Notes: generated by a model from the sequence alone, not told the origin. A DNA stretch of 39,531 nt from Bacteroidales bacterium (GCA_017561765.1 JAFZBM010000036.1:1-39531); one strand, 5' to 3'; numbered from the stretch's first letter, positions 8,597 to 16,328 are shown. Program-made: numbers and translations.

Positions 8597-8962
8597 ATGA
8601 AATTTTTGACTCTCTTACTTCAGGCGGCCGCTCCCGCGGCAGGTGCCCAGGCCCAGCCCCAGGGCGGCGGCTGGTCCATGTGGATCATGCTCATCGTCAT
8701 CTTTGCCGTCATGTGGCTCTTCATGATACGTCCTCAGCGCAAGCAGCAGAAGGAGATGGAGCAGTTCCGCAGTTCTCTCAAGAAAGGCGACAAGGTAATT
8801 ACCGCCGGCGGAATCTACGGCACCATTGCCGAAGTCAAGGATAATGAGCGCACCGTGCTGCTCAAGGTTGACGGCGATGTGAAACTCCGCATCGACAAGT
8901 CTTCGCTACAGAAAGATCCTTCAGCGGCTCCCGCGGCTCCTGAAGAGGAAAAGAAGCAGTAA
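8597..8962 (+). CDS. yajC: Preprotein translocase accessory subunit YajC
   Basis: 121 aa. An Ala/Gln/Gly-rich N-terminus is followed by one membrane helix (WIMLIVIFAVMWLFM, about 29-43). Then come the signature IRPQRKQQKEMEQF and a small beta domain (KKGDKVITAGGIYGTIAEV, VLLKVDGDVKLRIDKSS). The tail is Ala/Pro/Glu/Lys-rich. YajC associates with SecDF at the inner membrane. It begins 5 nt after nusB and its stop abuts the TTG of the next gene. This nusB-yajC-ybbR-coaE order is typical for Bacteroidota. Confidence 0.95.
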   Translation: MKFLTLLLQAAAPAAGAQAQPQGGGWSMWIMLIVIFAVMWLFMIRPQRKQQKEMEQFRSSLKKGDKVITAGGIYGTIAEVKDNERTVLLKVDGDVKLRIDKSSLQKDPSAAPAAPEEEKKQ

Positions 8963-9892
8963 TTGAAACACTGGCCCCAGTTCCTCCTGTGCCTCTTGCT
9001 CTCCGGGAGCATCTGGCTGATTCACAATCTGTCCCAGGTATATACGGGGGTTGTGAACGTGTCGGTCGTAGCTCACAGCGAACTTCTGGGCCGGGCGGCC
9101 AAGTCCCGCACAGCCGTGAGCGTAGGGGCACGTTGCTCTGCCACCGGCTTCAGGCTCCTGCGCCTGAAGCACCAGGGGCGTGACGTACACGTCGACATTC
9201 ACGGGGAGGACCTGATTCCTGCCGGCGGTGACCTCTATACTGTCTCCGCCGCCGAGATGGCCAAGTATTCTTCCGATATTTTCGGCGAAGGGGTGGAACT
9301 GGTAACATTCCTTAACCAGAGTTACAGTTTCGAATTCAGCCCGGAGACATACAAGACGGTTCCCGTTAAGGCGGTATACTCGGCATCGTTCAAACCCCAG
9401 TACATGGCGGCCGGTCCCATGAACGTAAGCCCCGATTCAGTGACTGTCTACGGTGACGACGCCAATCTTGCGACCGTGGAGGCCGTACTTACCAAGGTGC
9501 TTACGCTCAATGACTTGTCAAAGAGTGTCGGGGGTATGGTCAAACTGGTCCCGGTGCCCGGTCTGAGGATGTCGGAGCGTGATGTCACCTGGTCGCTCGA
9601 CGTCGTGCGCTTCGTCGAACTGCGTTCAGACGTGAGCATAGGCGTCAGGAACGTTCCCCAGGGGGTGTCGTTTTCAGTATATCCTTCCCGTACCGAGGCC
9701 GTGTTCCTCTGCCAGTTCCCGACACGCAGCGATCCTGCCGCCACCTGCGAGTTCTATGTGGATTATGACGAATTCCTCGTGTCCGAATCAGGCCGTTGCG
9801 TATGCCACGCGGACAATGTGCCGCCTTATGTGCTTAAATGGCGCCTCGGACAGGAAATCTTTGACTGTATGGTAAGGGAGGAAGCGGAATGA
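8963..9892 (+). CDS. YbbR-like domain membrane-anchored protein
   Basis: 309 aa. The N-terminal helix (FLLCLLLSGSIWLIHNL, about 7-23) anchors a mostly beta extracytoplasmic region. The repeat-like stretch TVPVKAVYSASFKPQYMAAGPMN, SPDSVTVYGDD resembles YbbR repeats, where the PxxVxVxG motif is characteristic. The function of YbbR proteins in Bacteroidota is unknown. In Firmicutes the homologue CdaR regulates the c-di-AMP cyclase, but no cyclase is adjacent here. The start is TTG at 8963 directly after the yajC stop: no ATG precedes the membrane helix in frame. Its stop overlaps coaE by ATGA. Cytoplasmic-membrane location is inferred from the uncleaved-looking N-terminus. Confidence 0.85.
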   Translation: MKHWPQFLLCLLLSGSIWLIHNLSQVYTGVVNVSVVAHSELLGRAAKSRTAVSVGARCSATGFRLLRLKHQGRDVHVDIHGEDLIPAGGDLYTVSAAEMAKYSSDIFGEGVELVTFLNQSYSFEFSPETYKTVPVKAVYSASFKPQYMAAGPMNVSPDSVTVYGDDANLATVEAVLTKVLTLNDLSKSVGGMVKLVPVPGLRMSERDVTWSLDVVRFVELRSDVSIGVRNVPQGVSFSVYPSRTEAVFLCQFPTRSDPAATCEFYVDYDEFLVSESGRCVCHADNVPPYVLKWRLGQEIFDCMVREEAE

Positions 9893-10449
9893 TCACAGTT
9901 CTTGTTACGGGACCGATAGGGGGCGGCAAATCCACCGCCTGCCGTTATCTGGAGTCCATGGGCTATCCTGTCTATGATTGTGACTCCCGTTGCAAGCGGC
10001 TGTATGCCGAAGTCCCCGGCCTGAAGCAGCGGATTGAAAAAGAGCTGGGCATAGCCTTTGAGGAATTGGGACGCATTTTCGAAGACGATGATCTGCGCAT
10101 GAAGCTGGAGGCTCTGGTATATCCTCTCCTGGTTGAAGACCTGAAGGCCTGGAAATCGGAACTTGACAGCCCGCTGGCTTTTGTGGAGTCTGCAATCGCC
10201 CTCGACAAACCCTGCCTTGACGGCCTCTATGACCGTGTCCTGCTCATCACCGCCCGCAAGGAACTCCGGCTTGCCCGCAACAGCAACGCCGCCGCCCGCG
10301 GTCATCTTCAGAATTATGATCTGTCGAGAGTTGACGGCGTTATTTACAATGATTCGACCAAGACTTATCTGTATAAAAAAATAAACCAATTTATTGACGT
10401 GTGCCTGCCGGGCCGGTGCCCGACAGGCATGTGTGTGAAAGACAAATAA
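9889..10449 (+). CDS. coaE: Dephospho-CoA kinase (CoaE), divergent
   Basis: 186 aa. P-loop TGPIGGGKST (residues 7-16), then GYPVYDCDSRCKRLY and VESAIALDKP, which match the CoaE fold. It phosphorylates the 3'-OH of dephospho-CoA, the last CoA step. Two oddities appear. The lid region after LLITARKELRLARN is short and poor in arginine compared with the usual R-x-x-R-D-x-L-x(n)-Q pattern. The C-terminus ends in a Cys/Pro/Gly tail (CLPGRCPTGMC) encoded by a near-perfect inverted repeat (10402-10429). Activity is probable but not certain. It overlaps the YbbR-like gene by ATGA and precedes the DUF5606 gene by 2 nt. Confidence 0.85.
   Translation: MITVLVTGPIGGGKSTACRYLESMGYPVYDCDSRCKRLYAEVPGLKQRIEKELGIAFEELGRIFEDDDLRMKLEALVYPLLVEDLKAWKSELDSPLAFVESAIALDKPCLDGLYDRVLLITARKELRLARNSNAAARGHLQNYDLSRVDGVIYNDSTKTYLYKKINQFIDVCLPGRCPTGMCVKDK
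10402..10429. repeat. Inverted repeat inside the 3' end of coaE
   Basis: TGCCTG-C-CGGGC, loop CGGT, then GCCCG-A-CAGGCA: eleven base pairs with one mismatch. It lies inside the last codons of coaE and encodes the odd tail. No T-run follows, so it is not a standard intrinsic terminator. It may be a stabilising or processing hairpin that the reading frame has grown through. Confidence 0.7.
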
Positions 10450-10451
10450 TC

Positions 10452-10883
10452 ATGAAAACCGATCTGGCAAAAATCCTGTCCGTTTCCGGACAGCACGGAC
10501 TGTTCCGCTATCTGGCGCAGTCCCGCAGCGGCGCCATCGCCGAGTCGCTCTGTGACAAGAAGCGTACGGCGTTTGACGCGCACAGCCGTATATCCACTCT
10601 GTCCGATATAGCCATCTTCACTTCCGAGGGCGAAATGCGCCTTGCAGATGTGTTTACGGCCATGAAGAAGGCTGCCGACGAAGGCGCTGCTGTGCCCGCG
10701 CCCAAGGCGGACGCTTCCCAAATAAAAATGTTCTTTGCCAAGGCAGTTCCCAATTATGATGAAGACCGTTTTTACGTGTCGCACATGAAGAAGGTCCTTG
10801 AATGGTATGACGAACTGGAGAAGTACGCTTCTCTCGATTTCGTAACCGACGAGGAAAGGGAGCAGGGCGTTGAAGAAAATTAA
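10452..10883 (+). CDS. DUF5606 domain protein
   Basis: 143-aa soluble protein. Its N-terminus (KILSVSGQHGLFRYLAQSRSG, ESLCDKKRTAFDAHSRIS, LSDIAIFTSEGEMRLADVF) matches the Bacteroidota-specific DUF5606 pattern as I remember it. The second half (IKMFFAKAVPNYDEDRFYVSHMKKVLEWYDEL) is helical and charged. Function unknown; no catalytic motif is visible. ATG 10452, two nt after the coaE stop, gives the family N-terminus; an upstream ATG at 10401 is inside coaE and its extra residues do not match. Its 3' end overlaps the rimO TTG start by 14 nt. Confidence 0.88.
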   Translation: MKTDLAKILSVSGQHGLFRYLAQSRSGAIAESLCDKKRTAFDAHSRISTLSDIAIFTSEGEMRLADVFTAMKKAADEGAAVPAPKADASQIKMFFAKAVPNYDEDRFYVSHMKKVLEWYDELEKYASLDFVTDEEREQGVEEN

Positions 10884-12150
10884 GGTCATAACCCTGGGCT
10901 GTTCCAAGAACAGCGTAGATACGGAGCATCTTCTGGCGGCCTTGCCGCCGGAAGAGTTTACCGTTGACTTTGACGGTCCCGCCGATTATCTGCTTTACAA
11001 TACCTGCGGATTCATAGGCGACGCCAAGGAAGAGTCGATTCAGGCGGTCCTGGAGGGCGTGCAGGCCAAAAGCAGGGGAGAGGCCGGCAAACTTGTGGTA
11101 TTCGGCTGTCTTTCTGAGCGCTACGCTTCACAGATGCCGTCCCTCATACCGGAAGTGGACGCCTGGTTCGGAGCCAGGGACATGAACCCTCTTCTGAAAT
11201 ATCTGGGCGCCCCGCCTTCCCGTTTTATTTCCCGTCGCCAGGAAAACCCACGCGGCTATGCTTACCTGAAAATATCCGAGGGCTGCGACAGGCGTTGTTC
11301 CTATTGCGCCATCCCCTTCATCCGCGGCGCGCATAAGTCCGTTCCGATGGAAGACCTTGAGACGGAGGCGCGCCAGCTGGTATCGGAAGGAGTAAGTGAA
11401 TTGCTGCTTATCGCCCAGGACACTACCTTCTACGGCCTGGACCTCTACGGCAGGCGTTCCCTCGCGGAACTCTTGCGCAGACTCTCTGCGATCGAGGGCG
11501 TGGAAAGGCTGAGAATCCACTATTCCTATCCTGCCGACTTTCCTGAAGACGTACTTGAGCAGATGGCGTCCAATCCAAAGGTATGTAAGTATTTGGATAT
11601 ACCGCTCCAGCATATATCCGACAAAGTTTTGTCCAATATGCACCGGAATGTCGACGGTGCCCGGACGAGGGCTTTGATCAAGCGTCTGCGGGACATGGTG
11701 CCCGGCGTCGTTCTCCGTACCACGTTGATAGTCGGGCACCCCGGCGAAGGGGAGGAAGAGTTTGAAGAGTTGCTCGATTTCGTGCGGGAGAGCCGTTTCG
11801 AAAGGCTGGGTGCATTCACTTATTCCGAGGAAGAAGGGACCTGGGGTGCAGGGCATCTGACCGATGATGTGCCGGAGGAGGAGAAGCGTCGCAGACTGGA
11901 TGCGCTTATGTCGCTCCAGGCTGACATCTCATTGAATTTCAACCGTTCACGCATAGGCACCGTCGAGCGTGTCCTGGTGGATGACGTGGTGAACGGCATA
12001 CTTGTGTGCCGCAGTTTCGCGGAGAGCCCCGAGGTTGACGGGGAGATCCTGGTAAGCGCGAAAGAAGCCGGTGAGAATCTCATCGGCTCCTATATCGACG
12101 TCCGCATCACGGATGCGGATGAATATGACTTAAAGGCTGTTCAGCTCTGA
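10870..12150 (+). CDS. rimO: Ribosomal protein S12 methylthiotransferase RimO
   Basis: 426-aa radical SAM methylthiotransferase that adds a methylthio group to the conserved Asp of ribosomal protein S12. The N-terminal UPF0004 domain carries three cluster cysteines (TLGCSKNSVD, YNTCGFIGDA, VFGCLSERY). The radical SAM cluster motif is CDRRCSYCAIPFIRG. PLQHISDKVL is typical of MTTases, and the C-terminus is a TRAM domain (VERVLVDDVV to EILVSAKE). The GCSKNxVD wording separates RimO from MiaB. The start is TTG at 10870, inside the end of the previous gene: no in-frame ATG precedes the first catalytic cysteine. The 3' end overlaps the convergent glpC 3' end by 21 bp. Confidence 0.97.
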   Translation: MKKIKVITLGCSKNSVDTEHLLAALPPEEFTVDFDGPADYLLYNTCGFIGDAKEESIQAVLEGVQAKSRGEAGKLVVFGCLSERYASQMPSLIPEVDAWFGARDMNPLLKYLGAPPSRFISRRQENPRGYAYLKISEGCDRRCSYCAIPFIRGAHKSVPMEDLETEARQLVSEGVSELLLIAQDTTFYGLDLYGRRSLAELLRRLSAIEGVERLRIHYSYPADFPEDVLEQMASNPKVCKYLDIPLQHISDKVLSNMHRNVDGARTRALIKRLRDMVPGVVLRTTLIVGHPGEGEEEFEELLDFVRESRFERLGAFTYSEEEGTWGAGHLTDDVPEEEKRRRLDALMSLQADISLNFNRSRIGTVERVLVDDVVNGILVCRSFAESPEVDGEILVSAKEAGENLIGSYIDVRITDADEYDLKAVQL

Positions 12151-13371
12151 AGTCTTCTGAAGGTCAAGGGCGTCAGCCAGGATGCTCACGGGGTTCTTGA
12201 CCGCCACGCCCGTTGACATTTCTATCTGCCATTTGCAGGTCTCGCATTCGCATGCGACGAACTCTGGGGCCACGGCTGCTATTTCATCGAACAGCGGGCG
12301 GCCTATCATTTGAGACACCTTGAAATTCTCTTTCTTGAATCCGTAGGTGCCGGCGATGCCGCAGCAGTTGCTTTCCAGTTCGATTAGTTCCATTCCGGGT
12401 ATCATCTTCAGCAATTCAGTGGTGAAAATCCCGAGGCCGAGTCGCTCCTGGTGACAGGGACAGTGGTATGCGGCGCGCGCCTTCCATCCTTCTTTCCAGA
12501 CCGGCTTTACTTCGCCCGAGGCTATGGCCTTGTAAAGGAACTGCTCCACCAGATTTATGTGGGCCTTGACGTCTCCGTTATCGACTTTGAGCAGTTCGGG
12601 ATACTCTTCCAGCAAGGTCATCGTGCAGGTGGTGGAGACTGTGATTATGTCCCTTCCAGCCGAAATCGACTTGCGGAACGCCGCCATGTTGATTTTGGCG
12701 TCGCGGGTAGCGGCCTCTATCATGCCGTTGGCTATCTTGGCGACTCCGCAGCACCTCTCCCTTTCAATCAGGTGCACTCCGTAGCCGAAGGCGTTCATAA
12801 CCGCCACGAAATCCTTTGCCAGCTGGGGATAGTTGTAGTTGGCATAGCAGCCGTGATAATAACTGACATGTTTCCTGAAACTGTCCTGCGAAGCGGCTGC
12901 GTGCTTGTTGAACCAGCGCACGAAGGTCTCGGAAGAATACTTCGGAAGGGTGCGGCGATGATCCAGCCCTATGGTAACATCGAGCAGCCCCTTGACAGGT
13001 GCCAGCCCGAGCGAGAAATTGACTATGGGGGCGAATGCGCTTGCCACCGGACCCATCTGGTCGGTGCTTGCAAGCATCATGTCGCGCAGTTTAGGGGGCC
13101 TGCGGTTGAAGTCGATGCGAGCCTGCTGGATAAGATCCGCGATGCGTACTCCTGAAGGACAGGCTACTTCGCAGCGCTTGCAGTTGAGACAGTATTTCAG
13201 CGAGTCATCATAGAATATGCCGTTCTTGAGACGGTAGCGTTCGCCGTCGGGGCCGGAGCGCTTGGGACCGCCGTACTCGGGGTTGTTGGCCATTACGGGG
13301 CACACGGTCTCGCAGAGCGAGCATTTCTGGCATTGCTCGAAATTGTTAGCGCTGATGTTCTTCTCTTGCAT
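12130..13371 (-). CDS. glpC: Anaerobic glycerol-3-phosphate dehydrogenase subunit C (GlpC)
   Basis: 413 aa. Two 4Fe-4S motifs near the N-terminus (CQKCSLCETVCP and CLNCKRCEVACP) are followed by two CCG domains (HGCYANYNYPQ to RCCGVAK, and HCPCHQERLGLG to SNCCGIAGTYG). GlpC links the GlpAB flavoprotein to the membrane quinone pool. ATG 13371 lies 2 nt after the glpB stop; upstream in-frame codons antisense glpB and are not used. Last gene of glpACB. The C-terminus (KTSELNSL) is antisense to the end of rimO. Confidence 0.95.
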   Translation of the reverse strand: MQEKNISANNFEQCQKCSLCETVCPVMANNPEYGGPKRSGPDGERYRLKNGIFYDDSLKYCLNCKRCEVACPSGVRIADLIQQARIDFNRRPPKLRDMMLASTDQMGPVASAFAPIVNFSLGLAPVKGLLDVTIGLDHRRTLPKYSSETFVRWFNKHAAASQDSFRKHVSYYHGCYANYNYPQLAKDFVAVMNAFGYGVHLIERERCCGVAKIANGMIEAATRDAKINMAAFRKSISAGRDIITVSTTCTMTLLEEYPELLKVDNGDVKAHINLVEQFLYKAIASGEVKPVWKEGWKARAAYHCPCHQERLGLGIFTTELLKMIPGMELIELESNCCGIAGTYGFKKENFKVSQMIGRPLFDEIAAVAPEFVACECETCKWQIEMSTGVAVKNPVSILADALDLQKTSELNSL

Positions 13372-13373
13372 AA

Positions 13374-13949
13374 CTAGTTCCTCCTTATGGCTTTTACCGC
13401 TGCAAGTGCACTGTTCCGTATCTGCACCGTGGCGTCTCCACTGGCGCTGCTTATGCCTGCCAGCACCTCGCCCACAGGGTAGAGGTTGGCAACGGGAACG
13501 CCGTCCTTTAGAGCCAGTAGGCCTTCGGTTTTTACCCCGAAGTCGAGGAAAGGCTGATCGGCTGCGAACGAACGGTCGAACCATTTGCTGCGGTCGGGTT
13601 CATACTGGACATCCAGTCCGAACAGAGGCTCATAGACTTTGTCCATGTCGGCGACGAGCCCCCTGGAAAAGTACTTGCCGCTTGCGAGGATGAAATTATC
13701 GGCTTCCAGTACCGTGTCGCCCAGCTTTTCCGTAAATACGCCCGTCAGGCGGCCGTTTTCGATACGGCCGGAAATAACCCGGTCGCCCTGAAGCAGCGTG
13801 CCGCCGGCGGCCTTGAAACCGCTTCTGGATGCGTTGTGCAGCGAGAGCCCTTCAGCGACAACGGCGCAGCGCAGCCCGCTGCTCTGGAGTTCGGTGGCGG
13901 CCGTCATCCCGGCAAGTCCGCCTCCAATAATCACAACATCAAATTTCAT
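13374..13949 (-). CDS. glpB: Anaerobic glycerol-3-phosphate dehydrogenase subunit B (GlpB), shortened
   Basis: 191 aa, less than half of E. coli GlpB (about 419 aa). The N-terminus is a classic FAD-binding motif (VVIIGGGLAGMTAATEL) and continues to SLHNASRSGF. The sequence then jumps directly to KAAGGTLLQGDRV, which aligns with the last third of GlpB. The rest (ILASGKYFSRGLVAD, EPLFGLDVQY, LYPVGEVLAGISSASG) is normal. So about 225 central residues are missing without a frame break; the junction lies near residue 45 (about position 13815). It overlaps glpA by 11 nt and precedes glpC by 2 nt, so it is probably translated. It could be a compact natural form or a recent in-frame deletion. Confidence 0.9.
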   Translation of the reverse strand: MKFDVVIIGGGLAGMTAATELQSSGLRCAVVAEGLSLHNASRSGFKAAGGTLLQGDRVISGRIENGRLTGVFTEKLGDTVLEADNFILASGKYFSRGLVADMDKVYEPLFGLDVQYEPDRSKWFDRSFAADQPFLDFGVKTEGLLALKDGVPVANLYPVGEVLAGISSASGDATVQIRNSALAAVKAIRRN

Positions 13950-15567
13950 CGTATGAATAGGGCTTCTCGTATTTATAAACTCTCTGCATGAATTCCATTT
14001 CGCGAAGGGTGTCGCCCCAGCCTACCGCACGCATTCCTTTCCAGCGTTCGTCAAGATAGTCCGCGGCAAGTTTGCCCTCGAGCGAGGGATCTCCCAGCGC
14101 TGCGGCAAGGGCCTTTGCCGCCTTGCGTATGCACAGCGTGCCCTGGCAGGTACCCATGCCCACGCGGGTGCGGCGCCTCAGGTCCATCAGGGACGTGACG
14201 CCCAGTTCCGCAACGGCATATTTTATCTCAGCCAGGGTAACATTCTCGCATTCGCAGACCAGCTGCCTGTCGGCTTCGGAGTCGAAACGCAGTTTGCCCA
14301 CCAGGTCGCCCTGGCGTCCCGCGGCACTCTTCTGGCCGAGTGAAACCTTGCCTTCGAAACGCTTGCTGACTGTCTCGATGCGTCCGTCGACTGAACCGGG
14401 GAGGGGAGTTTCCGCCGTCTCGCACAATTTGTTCTCCCCGAGTTTGCGGCACACGGCATCGGTGGCGAGTTCGGCCATCAGGCGGTAGGTCATCAGCTTG
14501 CCGCCGGTAATGCTTACGAATCCCTTGACGCCGTCGCGGGTTTCGTGGTCCAGGCATACGATGCCGCGGCTTATGCTGCGGCCGCTTGGATCGCTGTCGT
14601 CAGCCACGAGCGGGCGGACACCGGCATAGGCCCGGAGAATGCGGGTGGATGCCAGTGAAGGACAGAGAGCGCAGCCCTCGCGCAGCAGCAGGCTCACTTC
14701 TTCCGGAGTGACCTCCATGTTGTCGCATTCTTCGAACGGGACCTTGGTGGAGGTGGTTCCGATGACGGTTACCGAATCTCCCGGCACCAGTATGTCGCCG
14801 TCTGCGGATTTGCGGCAGCGGTTGATGACGACGTTGTTGACCCTGTGCCCGAATACCAGCAGGGCGCCCTTGGCAGGGTACATTCCTATGTGGATTCCGG
14901 CTTTCGCGGCCACACCGTGCCCCCATATACCGGCCGCATTGACCGTGACGGGAGCCCGGTATTCGGCTTTCAGGCCTGTGCGCGTGTCAAGAACCTTGAC
15001 GCCGAGGATGGTGTCGCCCTCCCTTATGAAATCCAGGAACTCCGTGTAGACCAATATTTTGGCTCCGTGCATCGCGGCGTCGGTGACATTTGCGGCGCAT
15101 AGGCGGAACGGATCTACCGAACCGTCGGGCACCACCACGGCCCCGATGAGGGACGGGTTGACGGACGGTTCCTTCTCCCGGGCTTCTTCAGGGGAGATGG
15201 CCTGGGCGTCAATGCCTGCCTTGATGCAGGCGTCAATGAATTTTGTCTGGTAATCAAGCCCGAAACCGCTGTCTGCATCTTCGGGCAGGGTGATGAACAG
15301 ACCGCCCGTATCTTCAATGCAGTTGGATGCAATGGAGCGGAGAATCTTGTTCTCCCTTATGCATTCCTCGGCCGATTCGCTGTCCTTGAGAGCATAGCGG
15401 GCACCGGAATGGAGCAGTCCGTGGTTGCGCCCGGTCGCTCCGGTAGCTATGTCATGACGTTCTATGAGCAACACCTTGAGGCCGCGCATCGCACAATCGC
15501 GCGCTGTGCCCGCACCCGTGATTCCTCCGCCCACTATTATAACGTCAAACTCGTTATTGATTGGCAT
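13939..15567 (-). CDS. glpA: Anaerobic glycerol-3-phosphate dehydrogenase subunit A (GlpA)
   Basis: 542 aa, the same length as E. coli GlpA. The flavoprotein oxidises sn-glycerol-3-phosphate to dihydroxyacetone phosphate in anaerobic respiration. Motifs: FAD site VIIVGGGITGAGTARDCAMRG, RHDIATGATGRNHGLLHSGARY, DGSVDPFRL, AYAGVRPLV and TGGKLMTYRLMAE. The C-terminal BFD-like domain holds CECEN, then GTCQGTLC, for a 2Fe-2S cluster. First gene of glpACB. It lies only about 27 nt downstream of the RNase P RNA on the same strand. I found no exact TAnnTTTG box in that gap, so it may use a weak promoter or read-through. Confidence 0.97.
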   Translation of the reverse strand: MPINNEFDVIIVGGGITGAGTARDCAMRGLKVLLIERHDIATGATGRNHGLLHSGARYALKDSESAEECIRENKILRSIASNCIEDTGGLFITLPEDADSGFGLDYQTKFIDACIKAGIDAQAISPEEAREKEPSVNPSLIGAVVVPDGSVDPFRLCAANVTDAAMHGAKILVYTEFLDFIREGDTILGVKVLDTRTGLKAEYRAPVTVNAAGIWGHGVAAKAGIHIGMYPAKGALLVFGHRVNNVVINRCRKSADGDILVPGDSVTVIGTTSTKVPFEECDNMEVTPEEVSLLLREGCALCPSLASTRILRAYAGVRPLVADDSDPSGRSISRGIVCLDHETRDGVKGFVSITGGKLMTYRLMAELATDAVCRKLGENKLCETAETPLPGSVDGRIETVSKRFEGKVSLGQKSAAGRQGDLVGKLRFDSEADRQLVCECENVTLAEIKYAVAELGVTSLMDLRRRTRVGMGTCQGTLCIRKAAKALAAALGDPSLEGKLAADYLDERWKGMRAVGWGDTLREMEFMQRVYKYEKPYSYDEI

Positions 15568-15589
15568 ATTGTCTTGTGTTACAAATACT

Positions 15590-15608
15590 TATAAAAAAAG
15601 GCGGGACC
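15590..15608 (-). terminator. 3' end of rnpB: P1 strand followed by T-run
   Basis: Minus-strand GGTCCCGCC followed by seven T. The 3' half of helix P1 plus the U-run should release polymerase between rnpB and glpA. Confidence 0.6.
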
Positions 15609-15919
15609 GTAAGCCGGTTTCTGTTCGTTCTGCCATTTATCTTCGCAACCTACCCCCCGGCATCAGGCGGGCCGCCCTCAACTGCCGGTATATTTGGTCT
15701 TGCAGACCCTGGTGCCGTACCCGTCGCCCATCGCTGGGAGACGTCGTGAGCTCTTGCCTCGCGTTTTCACCCTTGCCGCCGTCGGCACGCCGACTACGGC
15801 GGTTGTTTTCTGTTACGGCTTGCGTAAGGTTACCCCCACCTGCGATTTCCGCAGCAGGGCGCCCTGTTCTGTCCGGACTTTCCTCAGCGTTTCCGCCGCG
15901 GCAGATCGTCCCGCCTTAT
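15594..15919 (-). ncRNA. rnpB: RNase P RNA (rnpB)
   Basis: Catalytic RNA that matures tRNA 5' ends. On the minus strand the 5' end GGCGGGAC pairs with the 3' end GTCCCGCC (helix P1). The conserved CR-I GAGGAAAGTCCGGACA lies near the 5' end and is followed by CAGGGCGCC. The conserved AGAGCTCAC-type core and the 3' block ACAGAAACCGGCTTACGGTC are present. The size, about 325 nt, suits bacterial type A. A TATATTTG box at 15926-15933 sets the 5' end near 15919. A run of T after P1 at about 15592-15598 gives the 3' end. No protein-coding gene occupies this interval. Confidence 0.96.
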
Positions 15920-15925
15920 ATTTCA

Positions 15926-15933
15926 CAAATATA
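15926..15933 (-). promoter_or_regulatory. -7 box of rnpB
   Basis: Minus-strand TATATTTG, exact TAnnTTTG match. It is placed about 7 nt before the inferred RNase P RNA 5' end, which supports the assigned TSS. Confidence 0.7.
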
Positions 15934-15946
15934 AGAATTATTTTTT

Positions 15947-15954
15947 TAACTTTG
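15947..15954 (+). promoter_or_regulatory. -7 box of the LysR-type HTH gene
   Basis: TAACTTTG, exact TAnnTTTG match, 8 nt before the ATG at 15963. It is only 13 bp from the divergent rnpB box. Confidence 0.6.
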
Positions 15955-15962
15955 TGGAAGAT

Positions 15963-16328
15963 ATGATTACGGACGGCAGACTCAAAGTGTTTGTGACCCT
16001 GGCGGAGTGCGGCAGTTTCACTGAAGCCGCGCATCTTCTCGGGTGCAGCCAGCCCTCCGTCAGCCAGAACATAGCCCAGCTTGAAGATGCTTCCGGGTGC
16101 CGGCTTTTTTTGAGGAACAAAGGCTCGGTGGCACTGACACCCGCAGGAGAACGTTTCCTCGGATATGCCAGGCGCATTTTGTCGCTATATGAAAATTTGT
16201 CGCTTGAAATGTCCGGACAGACCGTGGATGTGGAAGCGCTTAGCCTTGACCTTGGCAATGGAAGCATGGCCGAGATTTCCGTCAGGGAAGGGAAGTTGGA
16301 AATAGGTTTGAAATCCACAAATAATTAG
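15963..16328 (+). CDS. Stand-alone LysR-type HTH domain protein
   Basis: 121 aa. Residues 5-65 are a full LysR-type winged helix (LKVFVTLAECGSFTEAAHLL, CSQPSVSQNIAQLED, RLFLRNKGSVALTPAGERF), followed by the linker helix ARRILSLYENL. The ~300-residue LysR effector-binding domain is absent. Instead a short tail of about 40 residues (DVEALSLDLGNGSMAEISV) ends the protein. It could bind DNA as a dimer but cannot sense a ligand in the usual way. ATG 15963 is preferred over GTG 15954, which overlaps the -7 box. The -7 box of the barrel gene begins right after its stop codon, so it may control that gene and the pot operon (inference). No frameshifted effector domain is found downstream. Confidence 0.85.
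   Translation: MITDGRLKVFVTLAECGSFTEAAHLLGCSQPSVSQNIAQLEDASGCRLFLRNKGSVALTPAGERFLGYARRILSLYENLSLEMSGQTVDVEALSLDLGNGSMAEISVREGKLEIGLKSTNN

Noticed and set aside
10402..10429. Intrinsic terminator between coaE and the DUF5606 gene
   Set aside because: A good stem but no T-run, and it lies inside coding sequence of a continuing operon.
13372..13584. N-terminal extension of GlpC
   Set aside because: It overlaps glpB antisense-free but in another frame, and GlpC motifs begin directly after ATG 13371.
15594..15919. Several small open frames within this interval
   Set aside because: The interval is the RNase P RNA with pairing ends and conserved core; the frames have no homology signal.
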